A stretch of 34,131 nucleotides of DNA, from NCBI GenBank assembly GCA_024226555.1, contig JAAELO010000296.1, positions 1-34,131 of the forward strand. The letters run 5' to 3'. Of this stretch, positions 1-8,381 are shown one piece after another (position 1 is the stretch's first letter; every line of letters starts with the position of its first letter). The notes beneath the pieces were generated by a model, which was given only the letters and a program-made list of their open reading frames with translations, searched no databases and was not told the DNA's origin. Both the position numbers and the translations under genes were made by a program. This DNA comes from Desulfobacterales bacterium. Its GTDB lineage: Bacteria > Desulfobacterota > Desulfobacteria > Desulfobacterales > JAAELO01.

Positions 1-7
1 ATTCTGG

Positions 8-138
8 AGGAGTCGCTAATAACTGATCTTTTTGCAAAACACATCGTTATAACAAAAATAAAACTGTAGTAAAATCAACCCGTTATTTTTTGTTATGCCT
101 TGTTTTTCATCAAAAATTCTAATTATTAGAGGTTCCCT
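8..138 (+). mobile_element. MITE-like element, variant left end, plus orientation
   Basis: The right end (TTATTAGAGGTTCCCT) and the interior match the 131-bp copies near 11.5 and 14.0 kb. Counting back from the shared CTAATAACTG motif gives the same 131-bp length. The left end is altered to AGGAGTCGCTAATAA. The first 25 bases of the window are identical to 26166-26190, so this variant may extend beyond the window edge. Confidence 0.75.
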
Positions 139-295
139 TAATATTAAATACTTTGGAAGTATAAAATATCAGTTCACCAAGGAAGTGAACCATGGATTCC
201 TCCTGATATTCACCAGGTTCATAATTTTGTTCTTCTTTTTTTATAAACAGGGAAAGATATCTACCTATTAAATTTCTAATAAAATTTTCTATCAT
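119..295 (-). CDS. Small hypothetical protein whose C-terminus lies in a MITE end
   Basis: This 58-codon frame begins at an ATG preceded by GGAAAAG at a plausible ribosome-binding distance. It lies just downstream of the sigma-54 activator gene on the same strand. The product is mixed charged/hydrophobic (begins MIENFIRNLIGRYLSLF) and I recognise no domain. The last residues (KGTSNN) and the TAG stop are encoded by the terminal repeat of the adjacent element, so the frame appears to have been cut and re-terminated by the insertion. It may be a remnant of a longer gene or a chance frame. Confidence 0.3.
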   Translation of the reverse strand: MIENFIRNLIGRYLSLFIKKEEQNYEPGEYQEESMVHFLGELIFYTSKVFNIKGTSNN

Positions 296-340
296 TTGCT
301 TTTCCGTATCTGTTTTATTTAGAGATTCTCTTATAAAAAT

Positions 341-1885
341 TTATTTTCTTGTATAGCTTGAGCTTCTCTTAATATTTAGCTTTTGCATTCGGCTTCTCAG
401 AGTATTGGGGTTTATTTCTAACAGTTCAGCAGCTCCATCTTTGCCTGATATTTTCCCATTGGTCTGTGTTAATGCCCATTTGATGTGTTCTGCAATTGTA
501 TCATCGAGTCCGGGATTAATTTTGTGTGCTACCTGCGGCTCTCCCGGTTTACTCCGGTTTGTATGAATCAGATCCGGGAAAGTTAATGGGTTTCCTTTAG
601 AGAGGATGAGAGCTCTTTCAATAAGGTTTTGAAGTTCCCGTACATTTCCTGGCCAGGGATAATCTGTCAAAGCCTTAAGTTCTCCGGATGCAATCTTTGG
701 TGGAGTTGCTATATTCATCTCCTTACATTTGGTGAGAATAAAGTGTTCCACCATAAGTGGAATATCACGGGTTCTTCTTCTTAAAGGAGGTATGGTTATT
801 GGGAAGACATTGAGCCTGTACCAGAGATCTTCACGAAACTCTTTTTTCTGAACCATATTCTCAAGGTTTCTATGGGTTGCACATATTAGTCTCACATCAC
901 ATTTTACAGGAAAGGTTCCACCCACACGTTCAAACTCTCCTGTCTGGATAACTCTAAGAAGTTTGGTTTGTGCGGAGAGAGGCAATTCTCCAACTTCATC
1001 GAGAAACAAGGTTCCCTTATCTGCTCTTTCAAAAAGACCCTGCCTGGTTTCGACAGCTCCTGTAAAAGAACCTTTTTCATGACCGAATAGTTCGGAATCT
1101 ATGAGGTTTTCAGGAATCGCACCACAATTTAAGCTTATTAGAGGACCGTTTGAACGAGGGGATAGTTTATGGATCTCATTGGCTACTACCTCTTTTCCCG
1201 TCCCTGTTTCTCCCTGTAAAAGTACGTGACTCAAGGTCGGAGCAACCTGTTCAATCATATGTTTGACCTTTTTCAAGCCTCCATCGGCGCCGATCATAAC
1301 ATCCCCTTTGACTTTTCGTGCTTCTTTTTGGAGTTCACGATTATTTTGTTCAAGCTCCATAAAGCGAAGAGCATTAGATAAGGCTATGGCAAAAGGTTCG
1401 TTCACTTCAGTTATGATGTTACCATGGGATGTACTATATCTATCCGGGCCAAAACCCACAAATGTCAGGTTTCCAATAATCTCATCCCTGATCTTAAGTG
1501 CGCAGGTTATGCTGCTGAAATGTTCAAGCCTTTTAAAGTAATCAGCATTGGCAAAATGGGTCATCACCTTTTTGATTTCGTTGTTAATGGGATGAGTCTC
1601 ATCTCTGATCCATGGAGTGGTTTCTGATCTGGATTCTTTTTGCCATTTCTGGACAGTCCTCCATGCAGTATCCGAAATTGGAAATGATCGATTCACTAAT
1701 ATGCCACCACTATCATAAGCACCGGCAATTATCCTGGCGGACTTGGTTTCATATTCATAAACGGTAATACAGATACCATTCAAAGGTAGATGTCCCTTGA
1801 GGTAGACATACACATCAAAAAGGGCTTCATCAATTTGAAGACTACCGCAAATCCTGCGTGTAACCTCACGAAATAAAGTTTCCAT
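341..1885 (-). CDS. Sigma-54-dependent transcriptional activator (GAF, AAA+, Fis HTH)
   Basis: This 514-residue bacterial enhancer-binding protein has three parts. Residues about 1-180 form a GAF-like sensory domain. The AAA+ core carries Walker A GETGTGKE (225-232), the sigma-54 contact loop GSFTGA (272-277; Ser replaces the usual first Ala) and Walker B GTLFLDEVGE (about 291-300). A Fis-type helix-turn-helix lies near residues 470-510. No receiver domain is present, so a small ligand rather than phosphorylation probably controls it. The start ATG follows GGGAG at five bases. It diverges from the CoA-transferase gene, whose promoter has a clear -24/-12 element, so that gene is the likely target. 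The ligand is unknown. Family assignment is very secure; the target is inferred from position. Confidence 0.95.
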   Translation of the reverse strand: METLFREVTRRICGSLQIDEALFDVYVYLKGHLPLNGICITVYEYETKSARIIAGAYDSGGILVNRSFPISDTAWRTVQKWQKESRSETTPWIRDETHPINNEIKKVMTHFANADYFKRLEHFSSITCALKIRDEIIGNLTFVGFGPDRYSTSHGNIITEVNEPFAIALSNALRFMELEQNNRELQKEARKVKGDVMIGADGGLKKVKHMIEQVAPTLSHVLLQGETGTGKEVVANEIHKLSPRSNGPLISLNCGAIPENLIDSELFGHEKGSFTGAVETRQGLFERADKGTLFLDEVGELPLSAQTKLLRVIQTGEFERVGGTFPVKCDVRLICATHRNLENMVQKKEFREDLWYRLNVFPITIPPLRRRTRDIPLMVEHFILTKCKEMNIATPPKIASGELKALTDYPWPGNVRELQNLIERALILSKGNPLTFPDLIHTNRSKPGEPQVAHKINPGLDDTIAEHIKWALTQTNGKISGKDGAAELLEINPNTLRSRMQKLNIKRSSSYTRK

Positions 1886-1909
1886 TTAAACTCCCGAATA
1901 CTCGTTTTA

Positions 1910-1947
1910 TTACGAAATATAACGAATTGTTACACGATATTTCGTAA
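1910..1947. promoter_or_regulatory. Inverted repeat, probable activator (UAS) site
   Basis: A perfect 11-bp inverted repeat, TTACGAAATAT and ATATTTCGTAA, is separated by 16 bp. The spacer holds a second imperfect palindrome (TAACGAATTGTTA). It lies about 50-90 bp upstream of the -24 element, where enhancer-binding proteins normally bind. It also overlaps the predicted minus-strand promoter of the activator gene, suggesting autoregulation. Confidence 0.65.
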
Positions 1948-1954
1948 ATATCAA
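1927..1954 (-). promoter_or_regulatory. Predicted sigma-70-type promoter of the activator gene
   Basis: On the minus strand TTGATA (-35) is followed after 16 bases by TAACAA (-10), about 40 bp before the activator start codon. It is embedded in the inverted repeat described at 1910-1947, so a bound activator could block it. The -10 is a modest match. Confidence 0.4.
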
Positions 1955-1997
1955 GGGAAGAATTTATTAAATAGCCGTTATTACTGCAATATTGATA

Positions 1998-2014
1998 TTG
2001 GCACAGGATTTGCG
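1998..2014 (+). promoter_or_regulatory. Sigma-54 (-24/-12) promoter
   Basis: The sequence TTGGCAC-AGGAT-TTGC matches the consensus TGGCAC-N5-TTGC exactly, with GG and GC dinucleotides at the required spacing. Transcription would start near 2025, leaving a leader of about 130 nt before the CoA-transferase start. A sigma-54 activator is encoded divergently next to it. Confidence 0.88.
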
Positions 2015-2050
2015 ATTACACGTGCCTATAAACATAGTCTTTTTATTAAA

Positions 2051-2130
2051 AGGGAACCTCTAATCAGAATTTTGCTTAAACAAACAAAACTAAAGACTTC
2101 GGTTTTATAGGCAGTGATTAGAGATTCCCT
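2051..2130 (-). mobile_element. MITE-like element, 80 bp, in the 5' leader of the CoA-transferase gene
   Basis: Ends are AGGGAACCTCTAAT and ATTAGAGATTCCCT. The interior, read on the minus strand, matches the left part of the copy near 26.2 kb (ACTGCCTATAAAAC, then CTTTAGTTTTGTTTG), defining a sub-family. It lies between the predicted sigma-54 start site and the start codon, so it would be transcribed as a long hairpin in the leader. Confidence 0.8.
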
Positions 2131-2156
2131 AAAAACCTTAAGATAGTGAGAGTATT

Positions 2157-3848
2157 ATGAATTTGATTGAAACCGCAAAAATATATGGACAGATGGTAAC
2201 ATTTCTTGCAACTAACAACCGCTTTAATCTGAAGTATCTTCCAGATGGGCTTAATAATAGTGACAAATTTCTCTCAGCAGCTGATGCAGCGAGGGTTGTT
2301 CCAGAGGGGGCTGCTGTAATATCTGTAGGAATGGCTGGCCATGCAAGGTGTTCAATCCTTTTTCGGGCAATCAGGGATGGATTCTTAAAGGAACAACATC
2401 CATCAAATCTAACATGGCTAACCGTAAGTGCTCAGGGTGGGCGAAGCAAAACGCCTGGTACTGTTGAGGAAATTGCAGTTCCAGGCCTCATTACAGAGTA
2501 TATAAGTGCCCATGTTGAAACCAGCAGAAAACAACTGGAAATGGGAACAAATAATGAGCTTGAAATTCACATCATGCCCCAGGCTGAGATCACATCAATC
2601 TTAGATTCCCAGAGTTGGGGGGATTGTACATGTCTAAGTGAAACAGGCATAGGAACCTTCCTTGACCCTGAAGCGGGTGGAGGAACTGCTGTAACTCCTA
2701 ACAGCCAAAAGTGCTATGTAAAAAGAGTTGGGGATCAATTGGAGTATAGGTTACCAGAAATAGATGTAGCTCTATTTAATGCCCCATATGCTGATAGAGA
2801 AGGTAATATCTATTTCAAACATGCATCTGCTATTACAGAGATAAAGGAAGCTTCACTCGCTGCGCATTATAATGGCGGCAAAGTAATAGCTACGGTCTCA
2901 AAAATAATCGATAAGGATGAAACAGCAATAGGTCTTTCTGCCAAATTTGTAAGTCATATCGTTGTGAACCCGGAAAGTGAGCAAACTTTTTCCATTAAAC
3001 AGAAAAAATACTGGCCGATGTTTACTGAAGGTGCCAATGAAGACTTTACTAAATCTATCGCAAAAATTCGAAAAATTAATGGTATTGCAAAATACTCTCC
3101 TGTACGTGGTCCCGTTGAGAGCACATTGGCGCGTATGGCAGCTTCGCTATTTGTTGGAGTTGCCAAAAAAGGAAATCTTGTAAATCTCGGAATTGGCCTT
3201 CCAGAAGAGGTCGGGCGACTGGTTTATGAAGGCGGTCTTTTTAATGAGCTTACTTTCTCATCTGAAACTGGTGTATACGGAGGTCTTCCAGCGTCAGGAC
3301 TATATTTTGGCGGTGCTATTAACCCTAAAAAACTTTATTCCTCAAACTGGATATTTAACCATTACAAAACAAATCTTGATATTACTGTTCTTGGCATGCT
3401 TCAGGTAGACTCAAAGGGAAATGTAAATGTTTCCAAAAGAGGTGAAGGGGTCAAAAATTACGTTGGACCAGGCGGTTTTATGAATATCGCTGCCAGTGCA
3501 AAGACCATTATTTTTATAGGTAGCTGGATGGCAAAAGCTAAATTTACACTTGAAGATGGTAAGCTTACCCTTGTAAATAAGGGGATTCCTAAATTTGTTG
3601 ATGAACTTTATGAGATCACATTTAATGCCCAGGAAGCACTTAAAAAAGGAAAAGCCATATATTATGTTACAACTGTTGGTATCTTCAAACTAACTGAAAA
3701 AGGTCCTGAGCTGATTCAGGTAATGCCTGGAATTGATGTAACGCGTGATATTATAGATGCAAGTTCTGCTTCTATTCAGATTTCAAAGAATCTTGAAAAG
3801 GTCCCTGCAAGTATAGCTACAGGGGAAAATTACAAGTTAGCCTGGTAA
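2157..3848 (+). CDS. Acyl-CoA:carboxylate CoA-transferase (YdiF/propionate CoA-transferase type)
   Basis: This 563-residue protein is a fused alpha-beta family I CoA-transferase. It would move CoA between an acyl-CoA and acetate or another short carboxylate through a glutamyl-CoA thioester. The N-terminal half contains the glycine-rich CoA-binding region. The C-terminal half opens around KKGNLVNLGIGLPEEV and carries the SETGVYGG motif, whose Glu370 is the expected catalytic residue. The C-terminal VMPGIDVTRDI segment is typical. The ATG start follows a weak GTGAG Shine-Dalgarno. The gene stands alone, with a sigma-54 promoter upstream and a terminator downstream, so it is probably switched on by the divergent activator in response to a substrate. 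The exact acids used cannot be read from sequence. Confidence 0.9.
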   Translation: MNLIETAKIYGQMVTFLATNNRFNLKYLPDGLNNSDKFLSAADAARVVPEGAAVISVGMAGHARCSILFRAIRDGFLKEQHPSNLTWLTVSAQGGRSKTPGTVEEIAVPGLITEYISAHVETSRKQLEMGTNNELEIHIMPQAEITSILDSQSWGDCTCLSETGIGTFLDPEAGGGTAVTPNSQKCYVKRVGDQLEYRLPEIDVALFNAPYADREGNIYFKHASAITEIKEASLAAHYNGGKVIATVSKIIDKDETAIGLSAKFVSHIVVNPESEQTFSIKQKKYWPMFTEGANEDFTKSIAKIRKINGIAKYSPVRGPVESTLARMAASLFVGVAKKGNLVNLGIGLPEEVGRLVYEGGLFNELTFSSETGVYGGLPASGLYFGGAINPKKLYSSNWIFNHYKTNLDITVLGMLQVDSKGNVNVSKRGEGVKNYVGPGGFMNIAASAKTIIFIGSWMAKAKFTLEDGKLTLVNKGIPKFVDELYEITFNAQEALKKGKAIYYVTTVGIFKLTEKGPELIQVMPGIDVTRDIIDASSASIQISKNLEKVPASIATGENYKLAW

Positions 3849-3862
3849 TAAGCGTTAAAACT

Positions 3863-3895
3863 ATGCGGCAGCAGTGTCGCATTGTTTTATTCTTA
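3863..3895 (+). terminator. Rho-independent terminator of the CoA-transferase gene
   Basis: An 8-bp stem (ATGCGGCA with TGTCGCAT, one G-U pair) and a GCAG loop are followed by a T-rich tract. It begins 15 bp after the stop codon. Confidence 0.75.
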
Positions 3896-4007
3896 TGAAT
3901 ACCTACAAAGATTGATTTACTAATTCAAACCACATATTTCTCAAAAAAACTATTTATAAAATCACCCTACAAATCATACAGGAGTATTTTTCAAAAAGAT
4001 TATAATC

Positions 4008-4037
4008 TTGACAACCCATCAAAAAAACACTTAGATA
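4008..4037 (+). promoter_or_regulatory. Predicted sigma-70-type promoter of the thioesterase gene
   Basis: A perfect TTGACA is followed after 18 bases by TAGATA. Transcription would begin near 4044, about 30 nt before the chosen ATG. Confidence 0.5.
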
Positions 4038-4075
4038 TCCGTTTTATTTAAATTTAAGAATTGGAGTTGAGAAAA

Positions 4076-4561
4076 ATGAGTAACACATGGGTACCACTTG
4101 ATAACATAGATATGGAATGTTTTGCATGTGGTCTTGAAAATAATCACGGTTTGAAAATGAGGTTTGAAACTAATGGCGAAAAACTAAGATCATTTGTTTC
4201 AGTACCTGAACATCTCAGGGGGTGGAGTAATCTGGTTCATGGAGGTGTTATTTCAACTATGATCGACGAAGTAATGTCATGGTCAGCAATTCATCTTCAT
4301 AAGAGGTTTATCCTTACTAAATCTATGACAATAAATTTCAAAAAACCTGTTAAAATAAAAAAAGAGCTAATTGTTTACGGTTTTGTTGTTGAGAAAAAAA
4401 ACGACAGACAGGTTGTCATGGCAGCAGAAATCATTGATGAAAAGGGTGATATTTGCGCATGTGGCACAGGTGAATTTGTCCTGTTCACAGCAGAACAGTT
4501 TTCAAGTCTTGAACTTGTCAAAGAGGAACAAATCAAAGAAATGGCAGCATCATATTCGTAA
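4076..4561 (+). CDS. PaaI-like hotdog-fold thioesterase
   Basis: The protein has 161 residues from the ATG chosen here. GGAG lies nine bases upstream, whereas a TTG fifteen bases earlier overlaps that site. The hotdog 4HBT signature HGGVISTMIDEVM lies near residue 60, followed by the beta-strand region with KSMTINFKKPVK. An N-terminal CFACGLENNHGLKM motif is shared by a branch of PaaI-like thioesterases and might bind a metal. Proteins of this fold hydrolyse acyl-CoA thioesters in the cytoplasm. It is monocistronic between the CoA-transferase terminator and a MITE. Its acyl substrate is unknown; the neighbouring CoA-transferase suggests CoA-ester housekeeping, but that is inference. Confidence 0.85.
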   Translation: MSNTWVPLDNIDMECFACGLENNHGLKMRFETNGEKLRSFVSVPEHLRGWSNLVHGGVISTMIDEVMSWSAIHLHKRFILTKSMTINFKKPVKIKKELIVYGFVVEKKNDRQVVMAAEIIDEKGDICACGTGEFVLFTAEQFSSLELVKEEQIKEMAASYS

Positions 4562-4668
4562 TGCTTAGTTCATTAAAACCGTGCATTCTTTAAAAATTAT
4601 AATGATATTGAATCAACAAGAATGCCGGGGTTTAATCTTTTGAAATTGATTCAATAATTCCACTCTTT

Positions 4669-4762
4669 AGGAAATCTCTAATAACTGATCTTTTTGCGAA
4701 ACACAGATTTATTTTGTTATGCCTTGTTTTTCATCAAAAATCCTACTTATTAGAGATTCCCT
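4669..4762 (+). mobile_element. MITE-like element, 94-bp deletion derivative
   Basis: Ends are AGGAAATCTCTAATAA and TTATTAGAGATTCCCT. The interior keeps TTTTTGCGAAACAC and TTATGCCTTGTTTTTCATC from the 131-bp copies but lacks about 37 bp in the middle. It lies about 100 bp after the thioesterase gene. Confidence 0.8.
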
Positions 4763-5582
4763 TTATTTGATGTTCATCACTTTTAGTATGGAAAAAACAT
4801 CCTTTAATGTGTACGGCTTAAAATGATTTGTCCCTTTCTTATAGGCGTTTATGTTCTGTATATTACAGATAGTATTGATAATTATTTCTATTAATCAATT
4901 TATTTTACACCGATACTAATAACAATTACCCCTGTCCCCTTCAATTTGTTTTTGATTTTTATCAATTATGAGCATTGAATTTCAAATATATAGGTTAGTC
5001 TTTTAATTATTATAAAGACTGAATTTTAGCTTTGTAACTCGGGATCTTATTGAAGCTTTAATATTGTTTCTATCATTTATGTGTAGCAGATAACTTGAAT
5101 ACCTTACATTCTTGATATAAAAAGATCATTAATAGCTTTGTTCAGGGAGCATGTTATTAAAATAACCTGAAAATAATTAAACTCAAATATTTTAAAAATT
5201 ACTCGTTGTTTATATTTTAAATATGCTCTATAAAAGACCGACTGTCCTACCCTAATAAATTCTGAGCAGTCCCTGTTTTATTTCATTTTATGATTTTTTA
5301 ATAAAATAGGTTGCAAACAAGTTATATTTATGGATATAAATAATCACACAGTAAACAATGTTTTTTATAGGTAACCGAGGTCTGATTAGAGATGGGTGTG
5401 ATTTTGGATAAACACGCTTACACCCGCATATTAACTATTGCTTAATCGAAACCGGTATTTTTATGTCAGATATATTATTTATCTCAGGATCTTAATAAGA
5501 TTTTGAGGATTTATCTGATGCAAAAAAGTAGCAAAAAGACAGTTTTCGCTTGGGCACCATGGTAAAAGAAAGTGAGGCGTTT
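4763..5582. other. AT-rich intergenic stretch without a convincing gene
   Basis: About 0.8 kb precedes the lipase gene. No frame with a ribosome-binding site is visible. A short open frame on the minus strand, adjacent to the MITE, lacks a start codon and may be a gene remnant. TTGCAA (5311) and TATAAA with 18-bp spacing could be a weak promoter, and GGGTGT/ACACCC near 5395-5423 forms a loose inverted repeat. Confidence 0.4.
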
Positions 5583-6530
5583 ATGTTCAGAAAAGTTATT
5601 ATCGCTTTAGTACTGATATTATTGGCTTTACCCGTTAGTTCATCTGCAATGGGGAGCTTTACCGCACAGAAGGAAGATAATTCTAAAAAATGTAAAACGA
5701 TATACCCCGTTGTTTTTGCACACGGATTTGGATTTAAAGAGGGTATGCTTGGTTTTCTGGATTATTTTTACAAAGTTGAAGAAGCAATAGTAGCTGAAGG
5801 TGGGGTCACCTTTACACCAACAATAAATGCAATGGATAACGTTGAAAATAAGGCTAAATCTTTTAAGGAGCAGGTTGAAAAATTTATGCTTCTAACAGGT
5901 GCTGAAAAAGTTAATATTATCGGACATTCCCACGGTGGTATTTATACCAGATATGCAATAACTATGCTTGGAATGGAAGATGTTGTTGCTTCACATACCA
6001 GTATTGATGCTCCTCAAAGAGGATCCTCCGGTCCTGATATGGTTCTTGAGATGTGTCAGGCAGTAAATAACATTACAGGATCAGCAAATGGTACAACAGA
6101 AAATATCGTTGGAGATATTGTAGATGCAATTTATGGAAACATTCTTGGAGACAATAATCCAAATAGTGAACAAAACTGTGTAGAATTATCAACTGACTAC
6201 ATGCAGAATGAATTTAATCCTGTTGTGACAGATAGTCCAAAAGTTTATTACCAGAGTTATGCTGGTGTTATAAAATATATATCTCCCTCTAATTCTTGGG
6301 CAATGTTGCTTTGGCCAGCAATTGGACTTCGTGAAGGAGCAAACGATGGGGCCGTTTCAGAATTTTCAGCTAAGTGGGGAAATTACAGAGGTAAATTAAA
6401 AGGCGCATGGTGGAGTAATGGAGTTGACCATATAAAAGTTGTCGGTCAGCCATTTGGAATCACACCAGGATTCGATGCACCTGAATTTTATACTGATGTA
6501 GTTAGAGAGCTTGTAACAACTGGTTACTAA
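5583..6530 (+). CDS. Secreted triacylglycerol lipase (family I, foldase-dependent type)
   Basis: The protein has 315 residues from the ATG after GAGG. The first 22 or so residues form a signal peptide (basic MFRK, hydrophobic core, SSSA). The mature part is an alpha/beta hydrolase resembling Pseudomonas/Burkholderia lipases. It has the oxyanion segment VVFAHGFGF, the nucleophile elbow GHSHGG with Ser116, a probable catalytic Asp in GANDGAVS and a His in GVDHIKVVG. Such lipases hydrolyse long-chain acylglycerols outside the cell after periplasmic folding and type II secretion. The foldase gene follows directly, which strongly supports the sub-family. Two mid-protein cysteines (EMCQAV and EQNCVEL) could form the usual disulfide. 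An upstream ATG at 5559 would put charged residues ahead of the signal peptide and is less likely. Confidence 0.92.
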   Translation: MFRKVIIALVLILLALPVSSSAMGSFTAQKEDNSKKCKTIYPVVFAHGFGFKEGMLGFLDYFYKVEEAIVAEGGVTFTPTINAMDNVENKAKSFKEQVEKFMLLTGAEKVNIIGHSHGGIYTRYAITMLGMEDVVASHTSIDAPQRGSSGPDMVLEMCQAVNNITGSANGTTENIVGDIVDAIYGNILGDNNPNSEQNCVELSTDYMQNEFNPVVTDSPKVYYQSYAGVIKYISPSNSWAMLLWPAIGLREGANDGAVSEFSAKWGNYRGKLKGAWWSNGVDHIKVVGQPFGITPGFDAPEFYTDVVRELVTTGY

Positions 6531-6554
6531 GTGATTTGATTGTTCTAATTATTT

Positions 6555-6593
6555 AATGGGGGGGTGTATTTCATACCCTCCATTTGACTTTTT
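6555..6593 (+). terminator. Hairpin between lipase and foldase genes (attenuator-like)
   Basis: AATGGGGGG pairs with the CCCTCCATT segment (nine pairs, one G-U; the stem may extend past a bulged G), followed by TGACTTTTT. It sits between the lipase stop and the foldase ribosome-binding site. It could end most transcripts after the lipase so that less foldase is made, or simply terminate. Confidence 0.5.
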
Positions 6594-6613
6594 ATACATT
6601 TGGAAAGAAAAAT

Positions 6614-7612
6614 ATGAAAAGAAGAACTTTGTATCTGGTTCTTGTGAGCGTGATAGTTGTTTGTTCTGTTTCTTTTTTTTTATTAAACAGAAAAGATAAA
6701 GAACAAAAAATATATATTTTTGATCAGCATCATAATATTACCCTCAATGATGTTGAGGAATCATTAAAAATTACCCCCTCAAAGGCCAGTAATTCAGTTA
6801 AGATAAACTTAGCCCAAACCTCAATGATTAAGAGTATAGACCATAAGGCGCTAAAATATTTTAAATCCTTGGAGAAGATGTTTCCTGAAAGCAAAGACCT
6901 TGATGAACATTTTAAAATGATTAAAAAATATCTTCTATCGCAATTCCCCCTTGATGAAGCAACATTCATATTTGAAACTTACAAAAGCTACCTCACTTGC
7001 GAGGTTGATATATCTAAAAACATTGATATGAAAAGCATAAACTCTTTCGACCCTCTGGAAGTTATTGAGGCTCTTTCCAATGTTCAAAATCTTAGAAGGT
7101 TAAAGATGGGGGATGATTTAGCTGATGCTCTTTTTGGAGCTCAGGTTAAATCCAGTGAATATTCCATAAGGAAAGCTGCCATTCTGAGAGATGATTCTCT
7201 TTACGGAAATGAAAAGGAAGAAGCACTTCAAACTCTTAATAATGACATGTGGGGGGATGAATCAGATGATGTTGGCAAGAACTTGTCAGCATATAATTTG
7301 TATCAGGAAAAACTAAATATCTATAAGAAAGATATTGAAGAGTTAGGCTCTGAAGAAAAAAGTGAAATGATTAGAAATTTCAGAAAAGATTTTTTTTCTG
7401 AAGACGCTGTTAAAAACCTGGAAGCTGTTGAGAGCAGACGTGAGGAAGAAAAAAACAGGGAGTCACTATATAATGAAAAAGAGAAAGAAATTGTAGATTC
7501 CCAGGACCTTGATGATGATGCAAAAATTGAGAAAATTGAGGCTTTACAGGATGAAATCTTCGGTGACGATGCTGATAATTTCAGGGCACGATTGAAACTT
7601 AGGGTTCAATAA
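6614..7612 (+). CDS. Lipase-specific foldase (Lif/LipB family), membrane-anchored
   Basis: The protein has 332 residues from the ATG after GGAAAG. A single N-terminal transmembrane anchor follows MKRR, as in known Lif proteins, leaving the rest in the periplasm. The middle contains LRRLKMGDDLADALFGAQ, a few residues later YSIRKAAILRD, then EKEEALQTLNNDM. This order matches the conserved core of lipase chaperones. The rest is highly charged and helical, as expected for the extended arms that wrap the lipase. The canonical RxxFDY motif region is recognisable only as a degenerate SIDHKALKYFKSL, so recognition of its lipase may have diverged. It should fold the adjacent lipase before secretion. 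An upstream in-frame TTG at 6584 lies inside the hairpin and is unlikely. Confidence 0.82.
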   Translation: MKRRTLYLVLVSVIVVCSVSFFLLNRKDKEQKIYIFDQHHNITLNDVEESLKITPSKASNSVKINLAQTSMIKSIDHKALKYFKSLEKMFPESKDLDEHFKMIKKYLLSQFPLDEATFIFETYKSYLTCEVDISKNIDMKSINSFDPLEVIEALSNVQNLRRLKMGDDLADALFGAQVKSSEYSIRKAAILRDDSLYGNEKEEALQTLNNDMWGDESDDVGKNLSAYNLYQEKLNIYKKDIEELGSEEKSEMIRNFRKDFFSEDAVKNLEAVESRREEEKNRESLYNEKEKEIVDSQDLDDDAKIEKIEALQDEIFGDDADNFRARLKLRVQ

Positions 7613-7678
7613 AATTCATTAACAAGGGTTTCCCAATATTTTTTTTGGATATAACTAAGTGTTTCGGAAAAATTGAAG

Positions 7679-7694
7679 TTAATAGAGGTTCCCT
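7679..7694. mobile_element. Solo MITE terminal repeat (relic)
   Basis: TTAATAGAGGTTCCCT matches the right terminal repeat with one change. No partner end or interior is recognisable nearby. Confidence 0.5.
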
Positions 7695-8288
7695 TAAATA
7701 AATGTTTAACAGTCAAAAATTTATTCTTAAATCCTTCCCTTTAAAATATATCCTTTTTTTTAATGCATAATATGAAGTACTTTTTACGAATTTAAAAAAC
7801 TCATAGTATTACTTATTTCTGCATCTTAATCATTATTAGTTATAATAGTATTCTTTATTGGTTAATATATTATCTTATTTATTTAGAGCTACCTAATTAT
7901 ATTAGGCAAAATGATATTCACTACATATAAAACCCTTGCATTTTTAATAGGCCCTATATATAATCGATTTTCATTAATGGGTAAATATTATAATTAATGA
8001 TCAGTTTCAATAGAAATATCTATTTTAAATAATATTACTATGAATGCTTTTTGTATTCTGTTTAAATATAAAATCTTTATTTAATTATAAATATAATAAC
8101 TTAAGCTTAATAAAAGGACTTATTATAATAAGTTGTCAATAGTACTTCTGCGTTCAAAAATAGCTTTTAGGATATATTAGCAACTATTTAGAGTGCTTTT
8201 CACCCAGTTACAATTTATGAATATTTCTTAACAATCAGAATTGCGTTTTTTTAAAGACTTAACAGATTTTTTTATAGTGGAATCACAT
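7695..8288. other. Very AT-rich intergenic stretch, no gene seen
   Basis: About 600 bp of strongly AT-biased DNA separate the lipase/foldase pair from the peptidase gene. Both strands are rich in stops, and I see no structured RNA or ribosome-binding site. Confidence 0.4.
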
Positions 8289-8337
8289 GGGAACCTCGAG
8301 TAATGAATTTTGAACAATCAACTTATTAGAGATTCCC
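8289..8337. mobile_element. Minimal MITE-like element, 49 bp
   Basis: GGGAACCTCGAGTAAT at the left and TTATTAGAGATTCCC at the right leave only about 18 bp of interior. It lies 44 bp upstream of the peptidase start, inside its promoter or leader region. Confidence 0.6.
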
Positions 8338-8381
8338 GTAGTTTATTATTTTCCAGTAACCTTTAATAAAGAGGAGTTGAA

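Noticed and set aside
1263-1627. Plus-strand frames inside the sigma-54 activator gene
   Set aside because: They lie wholly inside a clearly coding gene on the other strand and have no recognisable motifs.
4771-4890. Open minus-strand stretch next to the MITE
   Set aside because: It encodes about 40 plausible residues ending NIK but has no start codon or ribosome-binding site. At most it is a gene remnant.
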